Part shown: piece by piece, positions 9,991 to 19,681 of the stretch | How the letters are laid out: every line of letters begins with the position of its first letter | Position numbering within the stretch: the stretch's first letter is position 1 | DNA from: Lithodes maja | Lineage: Eukaryota; Arthropoda; Malacostraca; Decapoda; Lithodidae | NCBI GenBank assembly: GCA_037953745.1 | Contig: JBAKBP010007901.1 | Coordinates: 1-64,000 of the forward strand | Direction of reading: 5' to 3' | Length of the DNA stretch: 64,000 bases | The notes under the pieces: model-generated | What the model was told of the DNA's origin: nothing | Seen by the model: the letters and a program-made list of their open reading frames with translations, nothing else | The model's database searches: none | Program-made: the position numbers and the translations under genes

Positions 9991-11825
9991 TGTTACGACC
10001 GGGCACTCGGGTACACTAGGGCTCTTACACAGGACTCGAGTATGGCTCGCTGCCACAACGGAAACACACGATCCCAACCCCAGAGTACTGCCAGCCGAAC
10101 AAAAAACGCCACTACCCTCCAGAGTTCTATCTGCTATAACGGGGTATACAAGAACTCGGTACTAGCGTTTCACACAACAGACTAATAACAAGACGGGAGT
10201 TATCTAGTCTGGTCAACAATCAAACAAAGAAGAAAGTACTACAACACTAAAGAATAGTGTTGGCCGAAGCCGAAGTAATCCACCCTTGAACTAAGAACTT
10301 AAGAAGTCCTCCACCCTCTACTTCGGATCGGCACTATTACGTTACGTTAAACAATAGTCCTCGAGCATCAAGCAAGGAATCTTCTGATAAGTTAGATGCT
10401 TCTCGAATACTCATAAGAAGTAAGTATCGGATTTTGAACAGCAATTTAATGAATAACTCACTGGTAATTAAAGGCTTTAAATTGACATAAGAAGAATTAT
10501 AAGAATAAGCAATAGGATATGGCAAACATTAAGAAGAAGTACTCCGACAATGCACTGGCAATAGCCTACTAAGATTGTGCTCGTGGGCCACTAATCTCTG
10601 AAGTAGCTAAGCGTGCCACACATGAAATCAATAGTGCTTAAACAATAATATACATAAGGAGAAGCTTCAATACTATGCTGTATCTGCTGGTCGAGCAAAG
10701 TCTAGCTGGGATATCTAAGGTTAAGAGACAATGGCTGAGCAAGCGGCTCGTAGCCTAGCGAGGTCCTTAAGACTGTGCGGCCAAATTACGGTAATTGACG
10801 GGATGCTCTCTTGAGAGATCCAGATCACTAGTATCTGGTTCTCTCCTGGCGATCCTCTCAAAGTCAAGCAAATGAGATAGCACAGTGTTGGGTGGCACAG
10901 GCAAAAGCCCTCACTCGCAACACAGTGCTAAACTCCCACGGTACACAATCAAAAAGACCCCCTAGGCTTCCCACGTCTCCGTTGCAATTGTGCTGGTTCA
11001 ACCAACCTAGCACTCATAGGAAATCACAACTCGAGGAACCCTATCCCAGTCTAGCATTACCTAAACCAGCAGAAAACAGGAACATGAATAATAGTACACA
11101 GGGAAATACATATACGAGTGCAACAAACATTAATCAATCCTATTCTAGTTAACCCTTCCAAAAATAGGCTATCTAACAGGCACTTATCTCGTGAGAACTC
11201 AAGCGATAATACTTTGGCTGACTAAATCTGCACCAAAGGGGTCATTGAGGTTATAAACAGGGACGAGAAGAGAAGAAGGTAGGCTGTTCAGAGAGTAGAG
11301 AAAGTTCACATCAGTCGGAAGAATATCGATAGTTGCAAGGGATATGAGAGGTCGCTTTGCCTGATGAGTTCTGATCTAAAAATGGCGAGACCTCCCTTTT
11401 TATACTCGGCCCCGCAGCGAGCATAACGGCAATCATGACGTCACACTCCCTCTCTCAATCTGGGATCGACAAAGGATTCCCACGCTCTTGATGAGGGGGG
11501 GAGGGAGGGGGGAAGGAGGGAGGAGGGAGTGAGGCCTACACACCTCGTGGCGCGCACACTGTCCTCCGTTACATAATATCTCTCCTCTCATCATTACATA
11601 CAAGTCCCACACACAATACTTATATCTAATGATATAAAATAGAACTCGTTGACTTAGAAGAAAACAAAATACATAATGATAATACTTATAGTACAACGGT
11701 TCACATAAACTGAGTTAGGAAACTCTACACAGACTACAGCCAAAGTTCCTGCCCTGACGATCCTAGCGAGAGTGGGGCCTGACTGGGCGTTCTGTACAGC
11801 ATGCTCATACTCGACATGCGTCACA
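9991..11825 (-). repeat. 3' LTR of element 2
   Basis: 1835 bp. The hairpin is at 10813-10845. Compared with the partner it has small substitutions, a 3-bp indel near 10532, and a heavily altered G-rich segment around 11440-11610. Confidence 0.93.
10813..10845. other. Conserved LTR hairpin, copy in the 3' LTR of element 2
   Basis: Arms 10813-10825 and 10833-10845 form 12 of 13 pairs around the loop CACTAGT (plus strand), with a T-T mismatch at the seventh pair from the loop. It is followed by CTGGC as in the other two subfamilies. An identical copy is at 17235-17267. Confidence 0.75.
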
Positions 11826-12310
11826 CCTCCCCCAAGATTTTACTTGCTCAACCCTGAGCTAAAATCTGATATACAGAACCCCATCAAACCCCTCACACCC
11901 AGCGACCGCATGGCACTAAAACAACGCTGAGTTTATCACTAAAACACATCTTATAAAAAAAAAATTCACATTTCATAACTCCTCCCAACAATAGTAAAAG
12001 ACACAATATCATGCTCCCAGAGCGAGCTTACAGCAGCTCAGCCGTTTGATAGTTCGTGGACTACTCAAACCTTATAGGCTATGACAAACTTATACAATTA
12101 TCTTCATCAAAAAGAAAGAGTTTTTATATGATTTTTATATTTTAATATGTTTTTTTTCGGCTGCACTATAAGGGCAGCCTATTTTCTTCTATACCAAACG
12201 CTCAACAATCCTGCTTTACGACCCAATACGCTGGGCTACAACCGCGAGCCAACAAGCACCAAGCGCAAAATACTACTCAAACCAAAGCAGGAGGCTACCC
12301 GTGTGTCAAT

Positions 12311-15300
12311 TTACCCAGGATCATATACCCCTGAACGACCACATGCAACCTCGTTGTCACAACCGGCAATATGGCTTATGTCCAGGTTATATACCAATAA
12401 CCTTAGTGACCACCTGGTCAGCCTCATATTCCGATTGTGAAACGGGTCCAAGATCTTGAGAGGGTAATGATCTGGGTAAACTACACCGACCGGACCATAG
12501 GCTGGAACATAGATCTCGAAATGCCCCAGCGCATCATTGTCCTTTTCACTTTCATTCATCAGGCTCTGACACGTTGCTGGTGCATTCTTAAGTCCGTAGG
12601 GCATAACATTGCACTGGTAGGTACTCCCGTCCACAACAAAACCACATACCTCTCCAGCACGCTCGGACAAAGCTACAAGCAACGACCACTCACGACATTC
12701 CTCATCCCTCAGAGCCTTCGTCCACACGTAATCCAGCTCTGCTTGCACCATAGGCTGTCGAGCAGGATTTATACGGCAGGGAATTAAACTGAGCCTTGCA
12801 CTATCTCCAGCCTGCATGTCGGATTCTACCCCGTACCTCAGGCCTGGAGAAGCAACAAACATGCGAAAGTACTGCCATAGCCTAGTAAATAACTGCCTTG
12901 CACTGTCTCCACGAACAACATGCCTAGTGCCCTCCCACAACCCAGCCGAGACCGCAGCTTCTAACCTGTAGTCTCCCTCCTTCTCCACCTTCGTCCCTAG
13001 AACAGCCAGGTCATGAGAGGGACAATCAGTACCACCCGTGCAGTCACTCCCACAGTTCATTATAGCTAAGGCTTCCCCGCCGATACCGTACATGCGCACC
13101 CCCACATTCCTTGTGACGACATCTGCCTGCGCAGCATCACCGCTTTTAGCGACATGGCCAGATACAGTCGGTCTGTGGTAGGGCTGTTGCATTAGACTAG
13201 AGCAGCATTGGGAGGCTATGTGACGACCGGGCACTGCGATACCACAGCCGACCCTACCAATCTGCTCAATGTCCTCCTTTTGACCACCACCCTTGGCAGC
13301 CATGGGTCGACCCTGACCTGGCAACCATGCCAAGGCCTCGTCGCCCACCTTAAACCACCGAAACAACGAGGCTAACGGTCTTTTAACAGTCACATGACCT
13401 GCCTGCGGAACATCTCGCACCGCCCGAGTTGTGAGACTCAGGGGCTCGGCACGACCAGTGGGGTATGAACCGAGCTGGTGCTGGAGTGCTGCACACTGCT
13501 GCTCAGACAGGTGCTCTAGCGCTTCCACAGCCACCAGACTCGTGTCCCCCGCCCACTGCTTCGCCGAGACATGACAATCCCTACTCTCCTCCACCTGTGC
13601 CCTACTGCCCCCCTCTCCTTCTCCACCTTGGCCGCGGCAGACCAACGCAGGGACAGTAGGCTGCTCAGGTGGTTGCCTCACAAACTCCTCCAACAGGTTC
13701 ACATGACATGCTTCCCCGTCCTCGTGTTTAATCTCGACAGCACCATTACCACACTTCTGAACTTCCGGATCCTCCAACTGCAGTTTACAAATATCTGAGG
13801 GAACCAACCTGTCTAGATGCTTCCGAAGCAACCCAAGTCCTTCCCCAATATCAAACTGAGCAACCCTTTTTTCTCTCCGTGTGCAACGTTGCTGCCCCGG
13901 AGTCTCTTCCGGCCCTACCTCCTCACTAACTGTGACAGGTCCTGGGGCCTCTCCAGACTCCAACATAGGTGCCAATACTAAATCACCCAGGAGAGCCGCC
14001 GAGTCAAAACTCTTAAAACCAACTCCAGCTTTAGCCTCCTCCTGTTGATCGTTCCTCTGCTGGTCTGAAGACGGAGGACTAGGCTGTGACACTTTAGCTG
14101 CCCGAGCTCGGGTGACAACACACGCCATGGGTTGTGTCTGGCACCGCTCGACCCACTCTTGCTCTTCCCTACTCACGTCGGCCGGCCTCTCGGCAACGAC
14201 TAAGGGTAGAACCTCAGAAGCGGGCATTGCAAAGTCGTTGCCGAGAAGAAGGTCGACGCCCTCCACTGGCAGTTTCTCCACAATCCCAACATCCAATTCA
14301 CGTGCCACACCATCCACCTCCAACTCCAACCGCACCAGCGGGTATGACCGAGTTGCATTAATACCCTGCACCACTACCACCCGAGCCGCATTTATAGGGT
14401 AGCCAGTCAAATTGTTCATCAGAGTCTGGGAAGCACCTGTATCACGCAAGACCTCTACTCCATGCTTGCGCCCCGCCCACATCACGCAACCCCGTCCTCT
14501 ATGGTCGCAAAAAACATCCTGAGCAGGGTTCGAGCCTCTCAGGTGTTTCTGCATTGGCTGTGCCTCAGCCTCTGACGAACTGCCCCGGGCAAACTCAGAA
14601 GACTTCGGAGACACACCAATGTTGCAGGCCAAAGACACAGCTGCTGTAGGTGGTTTGCTAGGACAGACTCTTGCAAAGTGCCCCTTTTCATGACAAAGAT
14701 AACACTCCAACTCCCCTCTGGGCTTCCCTTGGTACTGGGAAGGGCCCGGCCCCTTCTTAAATGGGACGGTGTTAGTCTTGTGGTCAGTCTTGGTATCATA
14801 GCTCTTGTACTTGTTTGCATAATGTATATCACTAACTCGGGGGGGTGGGGTGTCACGCCCCTTGTTACCTGCCTCACTACGCTGGGCAGACCCGCACCCA
14901 CGAATTAATGATAGCCGGAGGTCAGCCATCTCAGCTGCCTCCTGTAGAGTTTTAGGGTTCTTTTCTTTAATAGTTAAAGTCATATCTGCACCAGTACACT
15001 TATAAAACTGCTCGAGCAGAAACAGCTCAGTCAACTGTTCGGCCGTCTCAGCTTTCTCAGAACGTGTCCAGTTAGCAAGTGCATCTTTTAAGTCCCGGGC
15101 ATGTTCAAGAAAGGTCGCCTCCCTAGTCTTCGTAACACCCCGAAACTTCAATCGATATGTTTCTGGTTGCAACTCGTATGCCCGTAGGACAGCTCTCTTC
15201 AATACTGGGTAGTCAATGCAAGACTCTAAAGGCAGTGCATCATAAGCCTTCAGACCCTTACCCGTAAGTCTTGAGGAGACCAGAGCTGCCCACTTCTCTT

Positions 15301-16216
15301 CAGGCCAATTATGCTCCCTACACTTCTTCTCAAAACGATTAAAAAATTCTGTGACTTCAGTTTCACTAAATGCCGGCACCAATTTGACTAAGTGAGACAA
15401 GGACTGTTCTCTTACTTGGCCCTCCCGGCCCATCCGAATCCCTGTCGACTCTGCACGAGTCTTATCTAAGTCTATCTGAGCACAATATTTCTCGGAGTCG
15501 TATCTAAGCTCAGCCTCGTGCCTCCTAGTCTCATCCTCGTGCCTCCTAGTCTCATTCTCCTGCTTCCTAGTCTCATTCTCCTGCTTCCTAGACTCAGCCT
15601 CAATCGCATACTTCCTAGACTCAGCCTCGATTGCATACCTCCTAGACTCAGCCTCCATCTCCTTCTCATGCCTCCTAGACTCATTCTCCATCTCCTGCTT
15701 CCTAGCCTCAATCTCAATTTTAGCAAGCTCGAGTTTAAATATCATCTCAGGAGACAGGCCGGAAGAGGGAGCTGCCACTACTGAAGGAGGGGGGGCAAGA
15801 ACTGGGGAACCACCATACGCACCGCCCGAGGGCACTCCAATCTTCCAATGCTCATCCCTCTGTGGGAGAGTGCTAACCTCCGGCAACTGAGTGGACGGCA
15901 CTGTGGGAGTCGAGTGAGAGGGGATCTGGGGAGGAACCCCCCCAAACGCCCTCTCCTCCGAAACCCCATGTCGCCCACGCAACACCCAGGAAATCAGCTC
16001 CCCCTTGGACATCCCTCCTACATTGGATAGACCCAAAACCTTGGCTATCAGGTGCAAGCCATAAACATTCACCCCAGTCAGCCTCTCCTCCGTCACATGG
16101 TACTGCTTACTCACAAAAAGTCTAGCATCCTCCTCACTAGTTACTAACGGCACCTCCTCACTTAGCATCTCTCGCTCCTCGTCAGTACTAGGGCCCGACA
16201 TACTGAAGTTCACCAA
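12311..16216 (-). CDS. Gag-protease polyprotein with deleted, scrambled Pol (non-autonomous)
   Basis: 1301 residues, one open frame. A repetitive charged coiled coil (about 165-240, with reiterated AIEAESRK, QENETRK and HEDETRR blocks) precedes the capsid/SCAN-like region (270-440), a CCHC knuckle (505-518) and protease with DTGA at 592-595. After residue 836 the sequence jumps to the tail of the integrase GPY/F module, removing about 380 residues: the whole integrase finger and DDE core. RT keeps only the N-terminal edge (about 1105-1165) and the segment around VMPYGLKNAPAT (1204-1215), then jumps into RNase H at 1231. The YLDD box, the first RT aspartate and most RNase H catalytic residues are gone. 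Residues 950-1100 are hard to align and contain a displaced integrase-C-like piece (955-975). It cannot supply RT or integrase; an intact relative must act in trans. The long frame surviving several deletions is unexpected if it were simply decaying. Confidence 0.85.
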   Translation of the reverse strand: MVNFSMSGPSTDEEREMLSEEVPLVTSEEDARLFVSKQYHVTEERLTGVNVYGLHLIAKVLGLSNVGGMSKGELISWVLRGRHGVSEERAFGGVPPQIPSHSTPTVPSTQLPEVSTLPQRDEHWKIGVPSGGAYGGSPVLAPPPSVVAAPSSGLSPEMIFKLELAKIEIEARKQEMENESRRHEKEMEAESRRYAIEAESRKYAIEAESRKQENETRKQENETRRHEDETRRHEAELRYDSEKYCAQIDLDKTRAESTGIRMGREGQVREQSLSHLVKLVPAFSETEVTEFFNRFEKKCREHNWPEEKWAALVSSRLTGKGLKAYDALPLESCIDYPVLKRAVLRAYELQPETYRLKFRGVTKTREATFLEHARDLKDALANWTRSEKAETAEQLTELFLLEQFYKCTGADMTLTIKEKNPKTLQEAAEMADLRLSLIRGCGSAQRSEAGNKGRDTPPPRVSDIHYANKYKSYDTKTDHKTNTVPFKKGPGPSQYQGKPRGELECYLCHEKGHFARVCPSKPPTAAVSLACNIGVSPKSSEFARGSSSEAEAQPMQKHLRGSNPAQDVFCDHRGRGCVMWAGRKHGVEVLRDTGASQTLMNNLTGYPINAARVVVVQGINATRSYPLVRLELEVDGVARELDVGIVEKLPVEGVDLLLGNDFAMPASEVLPLVVAERPADVSREEQEWVERCQTQPMACVVTRARAAKVSQPSPPSSDQQRNDQQEEAKAGVGFKSFDSAALLGDLVLAPMLESGEAPGPVTVSEEVGPEETPGQQRCTRREKRVAQFDIGEGLGLLRKHLDRLVPSDICKLQLEDPEVQKCGNGAVEIKHEDGEACHVNLLEEFVRQPPEQPTVPALVCRGQGGEGEGGSRAQVEESRDCHVSAKQWAGDTSLVAVEALEHLSEQQCAALQHQLGSYPTGRAEPLSLTTRAVRDVPQAGHVTVKRPLASLFRWFKVGDEALAWLPGQGRPMAAKGGGQKEDIEQIGRVGCGIAVPGRHIASQCCSSLMQQPYHRPTVSGHVAKSGDAAQADVVTRNVGVRMYGIGGEALAIMNCGSDCTGGTDCPSHDLAVLGTKVEKEGDYRLEAAVSAGLWEGTRHVVRGDSARQLFTRLWQYFRMFVASPGLRYGVESDMQAGDSARLSLIPCRINPARQPMVQAELDYVWTKALRDEECREWSLLVALSERAGEVCGFVVDGSTYQCNVMPYGLKNAPATCQSLMNESEKDNDALGHFEIYVPAYGPVGVVYPDHYPLKILDPFHNRNMRLTRWSLRLLVYNLDISHIAGCDNEVACGRSGVYDPG

Positions 16217-16401
16217 AAAATTCTCGAGACAAAAGTGTTAAACTCCCTTATGCAAGCACTAATTACTAAATTAACTGGAGTCTCTTAAATGCTCTCCTAA
16301 TTGCCTTACAAAAAAAAATATTCTTCAATATGTACGCTAAAGTACGAACAAACAAATGTTGTACAACTCTGCAAAAAATTATACTGTTCACAAAATCCTA
16401 A

Positions 16402-16413
16402 GCAAGGTCGCCA
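16402..16413 (-). promoter_or_regulatory. Primer-binding site of element 2
   Basis: TGGCGACCTTGC on the minus strand, two bases from the 5' LTR, identical to the first 12 bases of the corresponding site of element 1. Confidence 0.7.
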
Positions 16414-16415
16414 TT

Positions 16416-18229
16416 TGTTACGACCGGGCACTCGGGTACACTAGGGCTCTTACACAGGACTCGAGTATGGCTCGCTGCCACAACGGAAACACACGATCCC
16501 AACCCCAGAGTACTGCCAGCCGAACAAAAAACGCCACTACCCTCCAGAGTTCTATCTGCTATAACGGGGTATACAAGAACTCGGTACTAGCGTTTCACAC
16601 AACAGACTAATAACAAGACGGGAGTTATCTAGTCTGGTCAACAATCAAACAAAGAAGAAAGTACTACAACACTAAAGAATAGTGTTGGCCGAAGCCGAAG
16701 TAATCCACCCTTGAACTAAGAACTTAAGAAGTCCTCCACCCTCTACTTCGGATCGGCACTATTACGTTACGTTAAACAATAGTCCTCGAGCATCAAGCAA
16801 GGAATCTTCTGATAAGTTAGATGCTTCTCGAATACTCATAAGAAGTAAGTATCGGATTTTGAACAGCAATTTAATGAATAACTCACTGGTAATTAAAGGC
16901 TTTAAATTGACATAAGAAGAATTATAAGAATAAGCAATAGGATATGGCAAACATTAAGAAGTACTCCGACAATGCACTGGCAATAGCCTACTAAGATTGT
17001 GCTCGTGGGCCACTAATCTCTGAAGTAGCTAAGCGTGCCACACATGAAATCAATAGTGCTTAAACAATAATATACATAAGGAGAAGCTTCAATACTATAC
17101 TGTATCTGCTGGTCGAGCAAAGTCTAGCTGGGACATCTAAGGTTAAGAGACAATGGCTGAGCAAGCGGCTCGTAGCCTAGCGAGGTCCTTAAGACTGTGC
17201 GGCCAAATTACGGTAATTGACGGGATGCTCTCTTGAGAGATCCAGATCACTAGTATCTGGTTCTCTCCTGGCGATCCTCTCAAAGTCAAGCAAATGAGAT
17301 AGCACAGTGTTGGGTGGCACAGGCAAAAGCCCTCACTCGCAACACAGTGCTAAACTCCCACGGTACACAATCAAAAAGACCCCCTAGGCTTCCCACGTCT
17401 CCGTTGCAATTGTGCTGGTTCAACCAACCTAGCACTCATAGGAAATCACAACTCGAGGAACCCTATCCCAGTCTAGCATTACCTAAACCAGCAGAAAACA
17501 GGAACATGAATAATAGTACACAGGGAAATACATATACGAGTGCAACAAACATCAATCAATCCTATTCTAGTTAACCCTTCCAAAATAGGCTATCTAACAG
17601 GCACTTATCTCGTGAGAACTCAAGCGATAATACTTTGGCTGACTAAATCTGCACCAAAGGGGTCATTGAGGTTATAAACAGGGACGAGAAGAGAAGAAGG
17701 TAGGCTGTTCAGAGAGTAGAGAAAGTTCACATCAGTCGGAAGAATATGGATAGTTGCAAGGGATATGAGAGGTCGCTTTGCCTGATGAGTTCTGAGGAAA
17801 ATGCGGCGGGACCTCCCTTTTTATACTCGGCCCCGTAGCGAGCATAACGGCAATCATGACGTCACATACTCTCTCAATCGGGGATCGACAAAGAACTTCC
17901 CACGCTTGAGGAGGGAGGGAGGGGGGAATTAGGCCTACCCCTCGTGGCGCGCTCACTGGTCGGTGTTACATAACTCTCTCTCTCTTCGCATCATTATATA
18001 TATATAAATCCCACACACAATACTTATATCTAATGATATAAAATAGAACTCGTTGACTTAGAAGAAAACAAAATACATAATGATAATACTTATAGTACAA
18101 CGGTTCACATAAACTGAGTTAGGAAACTCTACACAGACTACAGCCAAAGTTCCTGCCCTGACGATCCTAGCGAGAGTGGGGCCTGACTGGGCGTTCTGTA
18201 CAGCATGCTCATACTCGACATGCGTCACA
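16416..18229 (-). repeat. 5' LTR of element 2
   Basis: 1814 bp. The hairpin copy is at 17235-17267. It is about 99% identical to the other LTR outside the G-rich variable segment (here about 17795-18000). Confidence 0.93.
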
Positions 18230-19681
18230 AAACAGACGAGGTTAAAAGCAATAGCAGTTTCAGCATTCAGGATTTTATTGTTACAGCTTTCAATAGTTCT
18301 AACAATTTTCCTCTGGGGTTCAGAGATGAGGTACAACAGGTTAGCAAAATTCATGGTGGATCCAAAGTTTCACAAGTAAACATCTTGCATCTTCAGGGAA
18401 TGGAGAGGTAATGATTAGAATAGGGACAAAGCATCATATCTATACAAAATTCGAGGATCAAGAATAGGGAGGTGGGCGGTGCTACTGGGTGTGTGGTGGC
18501 TGTTCATTGGTGGAAGGCAGTCTATTCGCGAGACGGGCACTAAATCTTATCGGTGGTTGGTTGTTGGCTGTGGGTGGCGGTGATTGGTTGGTGTTGTCAG
18601 TTGTGTGCTGAGCGCGGAATCGTAAGGGAGGGGGCCACGGGGCGACAGGAAGGGGGGCAGTATGCCTGTAGCGCTTGCCTGAAGGAAGAATTTGAAGGTC
18701 TTGTGTTTGGTTGTTGATGCTGGGGTTGAGTGTTTGGATGTATAGAGCTTCTAAAATAGCTAGTCTTATGGGGTCTGATTCTTTGTCGAGTATGGTGGTT
18801 TGTTTGTCTAGGTCGGCGCGAGTTAGGGCAAGATGGTGGGGGGCTTGATAGTGATCTTTTATAGCGCCAGATTGAAGGTGGATGGTTAGTCGACGGGAAA
18901 GGCGAGTCTGTGTCATTCCAACATAGGATAGGGGTCCACAGTCCCCAGAGGTGCAAATATGCTGGTATATCACATGATCGTCTTTCGGTTGGTTGGTGGA
19001 AATGGGGCGGTGACGGAGGATAAGGTTGGAGGTCTTAGGAGATTTGTAGTAAATAATGAGTTTTATTTTATTGTCAGGGTTGGTGGGGAGGACGATTTTG
19101 TGAATTATTTCTTTCGTAATGGATTCGTCTGTTGTGTGGTCGAAGACATGTAGTTTCTGTAGAAAAATGTAATGTCATTGGCCGGGTTGGTGCTAGGGGG
19201 GTCTTGTTTGTACCATTTTTCTAGGTGGTGGTTGATGGCATTGGTGACGTCAGTGTTGGAATACCCATTGTTGACTAGGACCTGGGTGAGCCTTTCCAGT
19301 TCATTGTGTGTGTCATTCCAGGTGGTGCAATGGGTGAGGGCTCTCCTGACATAGGCGGCGATGGTGGACTGATGGTATCGTTTAGGGCATTCACTTTCCC
19401 CATTGAGACATTGGCCATTGTTAGTAGGTTTGGTGTACACTGTAGTTTTGAAGCCGTGGTCGTGGAGGAGACAAGGAGGTCGAGGAAGGGTAGATGTCAA
19501 TCGGTGGTTTCTTCGTATGTGAAGTTGAGTCCGGAGGCGGCCATGAAGCGCTGTTGGAGGTCCCTGAGTTCGCCCAGGTCCTTCACCCGCACAAAGATAT
19601 CATCGATGTACCTGCAGTAGACAGTGGGCCGGTGGGCAGCCAGGAGTTCCTCTTCGATAGTTCCCATGAAGAAATTGGCGA
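18230..19681 (-). mobile_element. Penelope-like element, 5'-truncated inverted copy
   Basis: Reverse-strand copy of the 3' two thirds of the element at 19682-22255, starting inside the RT domain and running to the same 3' end. It abuts the plus copy head to head at 19681/19682. Its other end coincides exactly with the end of element 2's LTR at 18229. Penelope-like elements are known for truncated inverted or direct partial copies next to a longer one, which fits this pair. Confidence 0.88.
18482..19500 (-). pseudogene. Broken RT/GIY-YIG fragment of the inverted Penelope-like copy
   Basis: Two open pieces, 19105-19500 and 18482-18973, are separated by frameshifts. They align with residues 140-470 of the plus-copy protein. 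The second piece covers the GIY-YIG endonuclease, recognisable from SYVGMTQTRLSRRL. The RT YIDD region lies upstream, in yet another frame near 19600. The switch from MSSDHTT to MSSTTQQT near 19145 marks one frameshift. Confidence 0.85.

Larger units (their letters stand above)
9991..18229 (-). mobile_element. Non-autonomous Gmr1-like LTR element with deleted pol
   Basis: 8239 bp on the minus strand, with LTRs at 9991-11825 (1835 bp) and 16416-18229 (1814 bp), running from TGTTACGACC to GCGTCACA in the plus orientation. It shares the primer-binding site, polypurine tract, Gag and protease with the element at 400-9652 but has a different LTR subfamily. No target duplication is visible: the left flank is CCTA and the right flank AAAC, and the right flank is directly the end of a Penelope-like copy. 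Either flanking DNA was rearranged or the element recombined with another copy. Most LTR divergence is concentrated in a G-rich stretch at about 11440-11610; elsewhere the LTRs are close to identical. Confidence 0.92.

Noticed and set aside
15472..15784. ORFs on both strands across the Gag coiled coil (84 and 88 residues)
   Set aside because: Out-of-frame readings of the internally repetitive Gag coding sequence.
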